64,000 bases of DNA from Maratus speciosus (taxonomy: Eukaryota > Arthropoda > Arachnida > Araneae > Salticidae): the NCBI GenBank assembly GCA_963932465.1, contig OZ010792.1, positions 512,167,100 through 512,231,099 of the forward strand. The letters are read 5' to 3'. Positions within the stretch are counted from its first letter, which is position 1. Each line of letters starts with the position of its first letter. Shown piece after piece: positions 34,815 to 45,452 of this stretch. A model generated the notes under the pieces. That model was not told the DNA's origin, made no database searches, and saw only the letters and a program-made list of their open reading frames with translations. The position numbers and the translations under genes are program-made.

Positions 34815-36738
34815 TAGGGTAACTCTATGATAAATGGCCATAGAGGAGAGATGGCCAGTCTAAATATCTCCAAAACTTGATCATAGATTGCAATATAAAC
34901 ATTGTTCGTATGAAATAGTTCAACGAGTTTATTTATTGAGACGTGCAGTTGTGTTTCTCGATTATAAAAAGTAAGTGTAATTTTAATGTAAATTAAATAG
35001 TTGGTTGAATATTTTTTTGACTTAGGTATCTGAATGTTTTGCAGTACGTACAGTACATTATGTATATTTTTTACTATGTGGACTTTTAAGGCCCGTATAT
35101 AATCTAATCTTTACTTCTAAGACTAAAACAAAGACGTACAATGGCTATTGAGGCTTTAAATTGGGCGATCATCAGTCCTTCAATTTCAGGATAGATGGCC
35201 ACATGAAATCGAGGAGAGATGGCCACCTTTAATCAATATTTCAAAATTATACTTAGTGATGATTTTAACTAAATATAATTAAATTTAAAATAAATATATA
35301 ACGTTTACGTTTATAAATATATTAATTGATATAATTATTTAAATTTTAACTAATATAAATATTTTAATAATAAATAATAATATAACAAGACGTAACGATT
35401 TATTTGCCTCAGAAAATATTGAAAAACGTCGGAAACTTTCATAACAGAAACTGATAAAGTTGATAAATAAACCAAATTAACGTAATAAACCTACAATTAA
35501 CATGAGAAAAAAAAACACGACGATTCCAGTAACGAAGAAAACGAAATACATTTACAGACGTGTGAAAATTATTAGAATAATTGTGAAATTTACATTAAAA
35601 TCCTGTTATATTAAAGAAATAATACATTTAAAAAATATTGATACATTTAATATTTAGTGTGCATCCCCTTGTTTTTTATTAAAGATTCGATACGTCTTGG
35701 CGTACTTTGTATGAGTTTTTGGCAATTAATTTGTATTTCGTTGTCATGATGTCAAATTTGGCTGAGTTTTTCTATCAGAACATTCTTGTTTGTGATTTTG
35801 TATTTCTTTAATTTAATTAAAGAAAACACTTCCATGGCCTGGAAACAGTCCAGATATGAACCCCATAGAGAACCTTTGGGCCATTCTAAAGAAAAAAATA
35901 AAGAAATGCAATATCACAAACAATACTGGTCTGATAGAAAGACTCATCCAAATTTAGCATCGTGACAACGAAATACAAATTAATTGCCAAAAACTCACGC
36001 AAAGTATGCCAAGACAAGTATGCTATCATTTCTTTAATAAAAAACAAGGGGATGCACACTAAATATTGAATGTTTGAATATTTTTTAAATATTTCTTCAA
36101 TATAACAAGTTTTTTATGTAAATTTCATAATTATTCTAATAATTTTCACACGTCTGTAAATTATCAGATTCTACAGATTCCGAGTAAATAGAATTGGATT
36201 AGGATCACTGTGTTGGTTGTGCAAAACGATATAATATCTCATCCAAAAAGAATGTCTGGATACAATGCATAAGGTACCTGGAGTGGTTCCATGAAACGTG
36301 TAAAAATTATCAAGACCTTTGCCAAGCATGTGGTAAGATTTTATGAAAAGTGAAGTATTGGAATTATACTTCAAATTTTGTTTATTCGAGTTTTCTTCAC
36401 TCATTTTCCATCATATAACATCATCTTTACAAATTGCTATATGTTTTTCATGATTAACTATACGAAATGTGTTATTTTTTTGCTATTTAAATTAACTTTT
36501 TCTTTCTTGAATTGGATGGTCATCTCTCTTCGATTTTAAGGAGAGATGGTCATCTGTCATTTAAATTTCAATTCTGTTTAACACTTTTTGTTTTCAATAT
36601 TTAATTATTTTTTGCATAAAATATTATGAGTATATGTATAAGAATTTTAAATAGGCATCAATATTTCTTGTATTTGCATTCTAAGAATTTTTATTTCAAT
36701 CTTTAAAAACTATGGCCATCTGTCCTAGAGTTACCCTA
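34815..36738. mobile_element. Pogo-like TIR element ('TAGGGTAACTCTA')
   Basis: The left end TAGGGTAACTCTATGATAAA and the inverted right end TAGGGTAACTCTAGGACAGA extend to 'ATGGCCATAG'. The TA is likely the target site. 'GAGAGATGGCCA' words recur several times inside each end (34845, 35215, 36540). There is no transposase of its own. A Tc1-derived foldback is nested at 35555-36156. Confidence 0.75.
35555..36156. mobile_element. Tc1-derived foldback element
   Basis: TA flanks CAGACGTGTGAAAATTATTA at the left, and the same sequence inverted at the right. The arms, about 200 bp, are two inverted copies of a Tc1 3' end including 'GTGCATCCCCTTGTTTTTTA'. Between them a plus-strand remnant at about 35841-36060 encodes WPGNSPDMNPIENLWAILKK and then HRDNEIQINCQKLTQSMP, the C-terminus of a Tc1 transposase with its catalytic Glu (PIEN). 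The element has lost its 5' end and gained a second 3' end. Confidence 0.85.
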
Positions 36739-37129
36739 TCTGAAAAGTAAAAGATTTTCTTTGCGTACATTATATATGAAAATTTTTTTTTGCTGCCATT
36801 GTGGAATTTGGCGATTAAAATTAGGAAGGATATATAGTATACCACCGCCCTTCAAGGGGTTAATTACATGCAATGAAAAAGAACGGTTATTATAGAGAAA
36901 GAGTCTTTGGGGATAACGAGTTGATGACACTGACGAAGTGAAAATGAATGCGAAGAAGTGGGTACAACAGTGCACACCTGAATTTCTATCTTTACAAGAA
37001 GAAAGTATTGGATTTGTGAAAAATTTCGACTTCCGGTTTTCGGTGGATTTATACGTTTTAGAAGGACCTAAACACGATTTGGCTGTTTTTAGAAAACGTC
37101 TGCCTGTGAGTTTATCTGTCTGATGTGAT
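36739..37129. other. Intronic stretch, no feature recognised
   Basis: I see no coding or TIR signal that can be defended. An open frame at 36938-37120 has no recognisable motif. Confidence 0.35.
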
Positions 37130-37530
37130 ACAAATTTTGTGGGCGCTCTATCTCAAGAACTAATGCACGGAATTTAATAAAATTTTAGATTCAGTTAGAC
37201 CTTGATATAAATTAGTTTTTGGTGTAAATTACTCAACAGGTGGCGCTGCTATGCTGCATTTTTCCAGATTTCCGAAATAGCTCTATCTCATGAACTAATG
37301 CACGAATTTTTGTCAAACTTCAGATTCAGTTAGTCCCTAATATAAATTGGTGGTGATTGATGTAAGTTGTTGTTGATTAGGCTTTGTTGTGTATCGCCCA
37401 ATAGGTTGGAGCTGCTATGCTGCATTTTTCATGATTTTCGCGATAGCTCTAGCTCAAAAACTAATGTACGGAATTTAATCAAACTTCATATTCTGTTATA
37501 CTTTCACATGAATAGATCCTTTAGAATGCT
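37130..37530. repeat. Three diverged tandem units ('CTATCTCAAGAACTAATGCA')
   Basis: Each unit runs 'GCTCTATCTCAAGAACTAAT', 'GGAATTTAATAAAAT', 'GATTCAGTTAGAC' and then 'GGTGGCGCTGCTATGCTGCA'. Units are anchored near 37144, 37272 and 37447, so spacing is uneven (about 128 and 175 bp). This 'clause-like' tandem repeat has the same style as the 327-bp array at 57.6 kb but a different sequence. Confidence 0.65.
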
Positions 37531-37588
37531 CATGATGCGCATAGATAGTCATTTAATTTTGCCACTGTGATGGCGAATTTTGAAGTAT

Positions 37589-38185
37589 TGTAAGGAACCA
37601 GTAACTTTGTTACAAAGGCTCTTTAGTGGTTTGAAGGTGAACATGGTGTAAGACGTAACTCTGGTCGAGAGGCACTCTAATTGTCCGCGGTGCATTTTTA
37701 ATCAGGAGCTCACTGTTCCGCGAGTTAGCGGTAACCGTATGCAAATTTATTTGCTCAGTCTGCCAGAGTATAAATAGGGGAGCGAAAATATGTTAGTTGG
37801 TCAGTTAGTTAGTGAGTCAGTGCAGTTAGACGTTGGAGAGAGTGTGAGTTGGCGTAAGTAGTTTTGGTGTGGCGAAACGGCCTGTATAGCTGGAGCTTAG
37901 CCTGGGAACGAAAACAAAAAGTGAGATGAAATCTAGATGTGGATTGGAAATGAACCCCGCCGTCGCAGCTCAAGTACGCTCCGGAGAAATGAAGTTACGT
38001 GAGTTAACTTTTAAGTTTATATTTAATTAAGATTGTTTTATTGCTATCACGGAGTGAGGACGAAATTTATGAGATCTAGTCTGCCAACCCCTTGCCCGTT
38101 GTTGAATAAAAGCTCTATATTTAAAGCCTATAAGACTCCTCATGAACTTCCACCACCATAATTACGCCACTGTATTAACATAACA
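37589..38185 (+). mobile_element. Candidate solo LTR
   Basis: The segment starts TGTAAGGAACCAG and ends ...TAACA. Near-matching flanks AGTAT (37584-37588) and TGTAT (38186-38190) could be a mutated 5-bp duplication. It contains a TATA box and TCAGTT initiator at the right spacing, and an AATAAA signal at 38105-38110, about 75 bp before the end. That is the U3-R-U5 order of an LTR. No second LTR, primer-binding site or gag-pol is nearby, so recombination to a solo LTR is likely. Boundaries are approximate. Confidence 0.6.
37769..37832 (+). promoter_or_regulatory. TATA-Inr core promoter in the LTR
   Basis: TATAAATA at 37769-37776 lies 32 nt before TCAGTT (37801-37806), the arthropod initiator type. 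A downstream AGACG (37828-37832) resembles a DPE, slightly off the ideal register. Confidence 0.55.
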
Positions 38186-38477
38186 TGTATGAGATAGAAG
38201 AACGTTTTGGGAATGGTACATCCGACTAGTTTCAAAGATGATTCGGGAGACAATTTCAATGCTGGTACGAATGCACTGCTTGTGATGGAGACTATATTGA
38301 GTATTGTTGAGAAAGAAATATTCTACAAGCATGTAGAATCAGAGCGACGTATGTCAATAAATAAAACAATTATGACAACTTTTGCATTACTTTCGGTATT
38401 ACCTTGGTAGAGTGAGTTACCCCTTTTTTCTAAAAATTCCTTTAAAAGAAAGAAAACTGTCTGAGTACAGGACTTAC

Positions 38478-38705
38478 TTCTGGTTTGCTCATATCTATTA
38501 ACCAAGCAAACAGAAAATCCATCCGCATGAAATTAAGAATACCACCAGAAGGTGTTTGAAGAACTGTTTTTGCGTAATCCAAAGGGTCAGTATCCGAATG
38601 TGGAAAAGATAAGAAGACTTTCAGATTCTCTGTCAAGCTTGCATCGACTACAAAAGCCCTTTCCAAATCCACGTCATCATCCTTTTTTAAGTAATCTTGA
38701 TGTAT
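38478..38705 (-). CDS. CLCA-like gene, exon following the VWA domain
   Basis: It is bounded by acceptor TTTTACAG (complement of 38706-38713) and donor CCAGAA|GTAAGT (complement of 38472-38477). It is 228 nt, 76 codons, phase 0. It reads IHQDYLKKDDDVDLERAF, VVDASLTENLKVFLSFPHS, TVLQTPSGGILNF and a tail ending MSKPE. The order matches CLCA after VWA ('..G...VD.T...N..F..........I...DPSG..'). The solo LTR lies 292 bp downstream in the intron. Confidence 0.82.
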
Positions 38706-38857
38706 CTGTAAAAGAAAATAAGAAAGGGAGATCAAATTGTACGTTTAGATTATGTAATGGTTTCAAACTTACACCCATACAAGGCAAGTCAAATAAAAAA
38801 TGTATATTATTTAAAGATTAATTAATAGAATTAGCATAGCTGCCAACGTACCGATAT

Positions 38858-39130
38858 CTTCACTCTAAATAAAAAGGAGTGAATATCCACTGTATCACAG
38901 AGTCAAAATATGCCCAATCTCTTTAGAGTGACTATTCACTCTGAGCAAAAGTGGAATTTTTGACTCTCTAAAAGAGTGAATATCCACTCCTGGAAAGTGA
39001 ATAGTCACTCTAAACAGGGGTGAATAATCACTCTTTCGGAGGAGTAACTATTCGCTTTTGCTAAAGGAGTGCGTTTTTTTCACCCTTGGTAGGAGTGAAT
39101 AATCACTCTTTTATAGGAGTGAATGCTCAA
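38858..39130. repeat. GAGTGA/TCACTC palindrome array 1
   Basis: This is a dense series of 'AGAGTGACTATTCACTCT', 'GGAGTGAATATCCACTCC' and 'GGAGTGAATAATCACTCT' type palindromes, each about 18 bp with 4-10 bp between. About ten half-sites face each other in pairs. It begins after 'TACCGATATCTT', a sequence also found just before array 2. Confidence 0.85.
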
Positions 39131-39905
39131 TTTTTATGCAGTGAATTTTTTTTTATGCTGTCTTATGGGCATTTTAAAAGAATCACATCTTTTAAAGCAT
39201 GCAATGAAATTAAATACAAACATGGTAAAGATTGGAATAAAATTATTGACAATATTTATTTAATTCATAGTTTGTAACATTAATTGAATTTTTAAGGAAA
39301 AACTCATGTGAATTAAATTAGATTACTGGCAGAAAAAAACTAAAATATTTTATTACAATCTTATTCCTTGTGTTTGCTTTCATTGCATGCCCTATAAATA
39401 TATGATAATTTTAAAATGACCAATTTAAAAATAAAATATTGCTTTAAATATAAAATCTTATCTTTTTACCGTACTTTTTATCAAAATATCGCTATTTTGG
39501 AGTCCTATATTCTTCTAAAATATTTTTAATTTTTCCACTTAAAAAACAATGCTTATCAACTGACATCTTTTTTAAATAAGTTCTAAACTTCAACTAAATA
39601 TTAAGAATGTGTAATTTTTTTATGCATTGTAATTTGTTATTGCTTTATTAAATATGAACATAAAGTCTAGAATTTTATATTCTCTGGAATATGCATATAT
39701 TTTTCTTTTAAACATATTCCTTAACTTAATTACGATTTCAAAATTTCTTAAAAACATATATTAATACAACTCTTATTTATAAAACGACACGATAAGCCAT
39801 ATTTATTTACATTTTTTATTCCCGTATATATTGTATTTTGTGAATATGAGCTAAATAGATTTGGCATGTTTTATAGGTAAAGACTGATCTGGGAAATAGT
39901 AAATA
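39131..39905. other. AT-rich intronic stretch
   Basis: No gene or repeat is recognised beyond simple A/T runs. Confidence 0.4.
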
Positions 39906-40385
39906 TATATGTAATATATCGGGACGTTCCGGAACCTGTTTAGGGAGTCGCGACCCGTTCACTTCCCATCAGTTGACCGTCGTATCGCCGGCGTTACTAT
40001 GTCAGAACATCTTGGGGTTGACAGAACTTGTAGATAATAATTTGGACTCGGGAACCTCTTGGTAGACCGAACTCATTTATTTCGCCGTTCATCTTACAGT
40101 CCGATTCGCGAGTTCGGTCGTTGGTTCCGCGAGCCACTTATGTCGCTGATTTCACGAGCTACATTGGCATGGGTTTTGCACGCGTCTCAAATATGCAAAA
40201 TCTCTCGTTTTTGGAGCTGGTTTTAGCTAATATCTTGGGGTTTTACGTATTTTCCAGCAGAGGGCACAGTTGTAAAATTGGTGAGGAACATTTCTTTAAT
40301 TGTTGATTAGCTTTTGATTGATTGTCCAGGCTCAGATGCTAGACCTGGGCTTGGCCGGCCCGGGAATCAGCTAACCACAACTGAA
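39906..40385. other. GC- and CpG-rich island of unknown nature
   Basis: It stands out from the AT-rich surroundings: 'ATCGGGACGTTCCGGAACC', 'GTCGCGACCCG', 'GTCGTATCGCCGGCG', 'GTTCCGCGAGCC' and 'TTGGCCGGCCCGGGAATC'. It contains 'AGAGGGCAC' and no long coding frame of recognisable family. A solo LTR starting at TGTAATATATCGG (39910) and ending near ACCACA (40380) is one reading, but no target duplication supports it. Confidence 0.4.
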
Positions 40386-42745
40386 TGAGAATATTCCGAA
40401 CGTCAGCATTTTTACTCTTAAAGATCGACCGAAAATGATATCTGAAAGTAATAAGATGTATTGCTGGGAAACAAAGTTACAAAGGGTAAAACTGGTTTTA
40501 GAATGAGATTTAAAGTTGGAAGAAAGAGGCTTCAGATTTTAATTTAAATTTTTGAAATTTAATTTGAATTTTAAAAGGGTTTTTACCCTTTCACACACAC
40601 ATACATATATATAAAGAAAAGAAATGACTACATATATGCTTTTCTTATTGCTTTAAGAACATTTTTAATGCAAAAAGTAGTTATTTATGTCTTTAAAATA
40701 TATTGAATTTTATATCAGTGATACCATGGACTTTTAAAAAATATATATTACGATATAAGGGCTACTGGTAATAATTACGTCGATCTACTGTAGATATGCT
40801 GTTGGATCTGTAGCATAATCCTGCCGTGCTTATATAATGATAAGCTATCATTAGTGATGGTCGATGTAAGATAATATATTATATGATGTAATGGATGTAG
40901 ATGAATCTAAATGCAAAAACTTCACCGATTCAATTGAGCAGCTTAATCTTTGCAGACGTTCATCGTTTCTTATTTTAGATGGGCTGCAGTCGATTTGCGA
41001 ATGGTCAAAACAATGGATATGATTATTATTAGGAATTTCTCCAGGAGACAAGGAAAGAAGCATTTCTGGTCACAGGTTTTTATTTAATAACATCGAGCGG
41101 CAGTTCTCACAAAAATACGATGCAGTGCCATCGCTAAGTTCGATGTATTCAACCCCTATAATCGTTAGTAATCATTCTGATTACATCTTAAGGTAAATCT
41201 TTTAGAAGAATTACATAGTGACAGACACACAGCCAGGGGTCAGTTTACAAAAAAATCCGCAAATTCTAGCGGAGAATCGTGTGTAGCCGCTTTTTACTTT
41301 CTAAGCATAGGAATACAAAATTGACGTAGTACGCGCTCTAAACCAATTGAGACGTAAAGATATCACGCTAGGAAAAGAGACCGGACAGAGGAGCGGATGA
41401 ACACGATAGTAAAAAGGAAACCCCGGAATTAAGCACGGGAAAGAAAATCTCGGCTCGAATAAAATGGCTACCAAAGAACATTCTAAAACGCGAAAGATCG
41501 GAAATGGAATATTTAATTTAAGAATACTAAAAGCGTAATAATTAAGTGAATTAGACAAGTGAGACATTAAATTATAGGGAATTTAATAGAGTTTGCGATA
41601 GAGATTATTTAATAATAAAGATTTAGTGAATATAGAGTAGTAATTTAGAATAGTACAGGGAAATCGCGAAGGAAGATTTAATATTGTAACACATATACTA
41701 AAGCAGTTTTATCTTTAAACATCAGGCATAAAAACCACTTATTTCAATGCTTAAATATCATATTTTATTTTTTAATGCCAATAATTACGTGTATCAAAAA
41801 CGTAGGAAATGCGCTTACAATAGAAGGAAATTTAACAACTGATTTAGAATGTCAATAATTAAATGTTCGATTAAAATCACAAACAGCAAAAAAATGCTTA
41901 CATACAATTAAAAAAATAAATATACCAATTTGAAAAACACTAAAAAAAATTAGTATTTTATAATTGAACTATTAAACAGCAACAAACTACAATAGATGAA
42001 TTAAATGCATTATTAGATTTAAAAATGTCTCAAATATCTTTCCATATGTTATAAGAAATTCCTATTATTTTATAAATTTGGCAAATGTTAAATCTGAAAA
42101 CACTGGCATGAAGATTTAGGATTTTAAATAATAATTTAAAATATTATTAGTAATTTTTAAAAAATCTTTCTAAAGGTTCACTACTGTAATATGTAAAAGA
42201 TATTTTCCCAGTATAATGCTAATTTCTAATCTGAAACCGTTTCGTAATATAATATTTAACTCCAAAATAATAATGACAATAAATACTGTAAGTGTTAGTA
42301 ATCTGAAAACAGTAAGAAACTGGAAAAAAATCCAAATCACTGTCTCAACGTATTTCCAATCTCAAGTAACTGCAAATTAATGTTTACATTTTACTATGAA
42401 TGTAGGCATAAATCAATTTCTGCGTCAGCTTTTTTTTTTTTTTTTTTTTTTTTTCCGAGCGATGGCAGATTAAGATATTTTACATCACAGTATCGAATAG
42501 GAAAATATCGCTTCTGAAAACAATGCCAGATCAGTCTTTTTCTATATAACATAAAACTATTTAACTCATGATCATAATATACAAAACGACAGGAATAAAA
42601 TTAAATAAGACTTACATTTTACGTTCCATAAATAATCTAATAATATCCGTGTTTTAATCCTAAAATGACGGGCGTCTTTCTCTTATGTTAAAAGAAACGT
42701 TGTAGATGTAGGCGCTGTTCTGATTGGCTGATGGGTAATACCGAT
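40386..42745. other. Intronic stretch without recognised gene
   Basis: This holds AT-rich sequence, a poly-T run at 42431-42454 and several small open frames without motifs. It lies between the two GAGTGA/TCACTC arrays, so it could be the interior of one element. Confidence 0.4.
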
Positions 42746-42751
42746 ATTACG

Positions 42752-43200
42752 ATACTCACTCCTTAGAGTGACTATTCACTCTAAGCAGGAGTGAATAGTC
42801 ACTCTAATAAAGAATGACTATTCATTCTTGAAAAGAGGGGTTTTAGTACCAAATGAGCGTAATTTCCAAGGTCAAATTATGAAAATTAACAAGTGACATA
42901 TTTTGGTGCTTTTCATTATTTTACTTCATATATATTGGTTCAAATTTGATAGGAAAAATTTTTAAAGTGTATAATGCCTGTCTTTCGCTCTCTTCAGCGG
43001 AGTGAGATACTTCACTCTCGACAACGGAGTGACATATTTCACTCTCGACAATGGAGTGAAATATATCATTCCTTTCTAGGGAGTGAAAAATTAAACTCTT
43101 TAAGGAGTGTATTTTTATAAAATTCACTCCAAAAAGAGTGAAAACGCCTGTCATTCTTTCAAAGAGTGAACTTTTCACTCATCCCAATTTTAGAGTGTTC
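42752..43200. repeat. GAGTGA/TCACTC palindrome array 2
   Basis: The first block (42752-42832) repeats AGAGTGACTATTCACTCT and GGAGTGAATAGTCACTCT. A gap of about 160 bp follows. The second block (42998-43200) has three units of 'GGAGTGACATATTTCACTCT' plus 'CGACAA' at a spacing near 31 bp, then more diverged pairs. It is preceded by 'TACCGATATTACGATA', close to the lead-in of array 1. Confidence 0.85.
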
Positions 43201-43413
43201 CGTAGCATTCTGTGTAAATTTGACCTAGGCCAAATAAACATGTTTCAACTAGAAATCTAATTTAATAAATAAATTAAATTAAGACCACAAAGAATTAATA
43301 CACAGTTTATAGAATATTTTTTAAGATATCGATACAATGCTCCGGAAGCTACTGGTATGCTGGCAGCTATGGAATTAGAACACAAATAACAAATTGCTTG
43401 GATTTTATGTATG

Positions 43414-44199
43414 TCATAAATCATTATAATTACAAAGATTCAAATCAAAAACCCTCAGCAGCAATATACAATCTGCCGCACTGTAGAAAAAAAGGGACAA
43501 AAAGCACCTAAATTGTTTGGGAATGGATTCAAACACAGATACAATCACGTCTTTCATAACATCTATTATCCGTAGCTTTTGTAATATATAGTGTGTTTTG
43601 AGTTCCATACAAATAATTTCAAACACAGACCAACCTACCACATTGTCATCTTTAAAAGGTTTACTGTTTAAGAGGAGCTGCTCAGACGAGGAAACCAAGT
43701 CTGTAGAGCATATAGATGCCCCTCTCGATACTTAAAAGTTAAAAAAATTAATAGATAAAAAACGTAAATATCGGACATTACTGATTTTTAAATTGCACTG
43801 TTTATTTTTTATCTAAGTAAACAACATGCCACAGAAAATGTTATTCTTATATCAACATTATTCTAAAATCGTGCTAAAACTATAACGCATTTCCAAGTCA
43901 TACTGAATTTCCACTATTCAGCAAGGTTTATTCTTCAAGGTACGGGAACGGAAATAAATACAATATTTACTGCTTTAGTCATTAATATTAGTTCAGATTA
44001 TTATAGATAAGTCACTTAACTTGCAGTTTTTTGAAGCGGACGACCCGGAATCAAGATTTTCGACTTGAGCAAGTTTTTGGAGCTCATTTAACTTTCGATA
44101 CCTCTCAACAATGAGTTGAGTATAACTTTGCCTTCTGATATTTTTTTTTAAACTGTTTTTAAATTTCGAGTTGAGTTCTACATACAAATAATTAATCAC
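43414..44199 (-). other. Possible coding fragments, unrecognised
   Basis: Two minus-strand frames (43993-44199 and 43414-43698) are charged and amphipathic: one reads SYTQLIVERYRKLNELQKLA, the other VVGWSVFEIICMELKTHYI followed by VMKDVIVSVFESIPKQF. The second vaguely resembles the BESS-like C-terminus seen in MADF or Harbinger-associated proteins. No splice pair or conserved motif set confirms this, and it may be chance. Confidence 0.2.
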
Positions 44200-45140
44200 A
44201 TTTTTTGAATGATTCTTTCAATCGTTTATTTACTTAACACGCCGCAAAGAATAATATTCTATGTATGGTCAGAAGTTGTAGTTACAAATTTAACAACTTA
44301 TTCGCATGCCCAGAAATCTGTTTGGCTAATTTAAGCCTCTTAAAATGTTTGGTAATGTGAACAGGTGAAGACTAATTCTGGGTTGTAAGGTTAAAAAAAG
44401 TTAAGCTTAGTGACTCAACTTTCATAATGTGAATTCAGTATATGTAAGAAAAAACTCTAACGGAACAGGTTGTGCTTTCGCAGATTGTAAAGCAATCTTA
44501 CTAAGTATCGCAATTTCCCGATCAAATGTCGTCTTTCAAAGATATTCTTCATCCTTTAAAGTTCCTACTCCTCTTAAAATATTGTGTTCAACTCGAATTT
44601 TACAAAGCATGTTCAAAGTTTATGTAGTCGATTTACTGAGTCATTAAGATCTTTCAATGGCCATAGTATCAAAACTAGCCATAATTTTGTATTGTGCCTA
44701 TTGAAACATTTAATCAGCATTGGATTAACTACAACGTAGCAAAAGTTTAGCCAATTCCATCATGGTCACATTTCCACATAATTTGTGCATGGTCCTTTTT
44801 TATACACTTATGCATTTACATTGCATGCTATTAAGTTTTAAATTCTGTTGCGACTTTGGCAATGCACTTTTTTGTATGTATAGTTTGGCAACACCGATCT
44901 GGTTGTTGTCTTGGATATGTTCCTGGAGTCTGTCCCCCCTGCCATATAATTTTGTAATAGTATACTATTCTTTTATCTATAAAATTAAATAATTTACCGA
45001 GTACTTTGATAATTGCATGCATAGGACTGATTTAAATAACTTTTCCTTTTGAATTCACTGAATTCGAAAGAAAATACAAAATAGTAAAAATAATGTTTTG
45101 TAAAAATCAATGTTAAGTAATCAAAGGTTGCTAAATTTAC

Positions 45141-45452
45141 CAGTATTTCCTTGTTGTAACTTCCAATCGATTTGCCGAAACCTTTGTTCATATCTCCGAA
45201 CGCATCAGCAAGCAAGGAAATAAACTCTCCACCTGTTTCTAAGCACAGTCTTTGCAGAGATACTTCATCACGCGATGCGTCGGAATCTAGTTGTTCTTCA
45301 TTATCAGGAAACAACATAACATGCAGTCGGCTTTCACTATCTAAAATTTTCTGTTTTACATCTTCGTACGTCGAAGAATTTAAGTGAGATTCAGCTGTTA
45401 CAACGATGATATCAGGCGATGCTTTCCGGATTTCATTTGAATCGTCGATGAC
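45141..45452 (-). CDS. CLCA-like gene, exon with second half of VWA domain
   Basis: It is bounded by acceptor TTTCTTTTAG (complement of 45453-45462) and donor ATACTG|GTAAAT (complement of 45135-45140). It is 312 nt, 104 codons, phase 0. It reads VIDDSNEIRKASPDIIVVTA, then ESRLHVMLFPDNEEQL, LQRLCLETGGEFISL, and LADAFGDMNKGFGKSIGSYN. This matches the CLCA VWA half '..I...P.IVLLTDGE........V...G..IHT.ALG..A...L..L...TGG'. Unlike typical family members, the 'LLTDGE' aspartate that helps coordinate metal in the MIDAS site is replaced (VVTAES). Earlier exons were not found to the right within the window. Confidence 0.85.

Noticed and set aside
38858..39130. CRISPR-like array
   Set aside because: Repeats are short palindromes with variable spacing and no constant 25-37 bp direct repeat or unique spacers, and the genome is eukaryotic.
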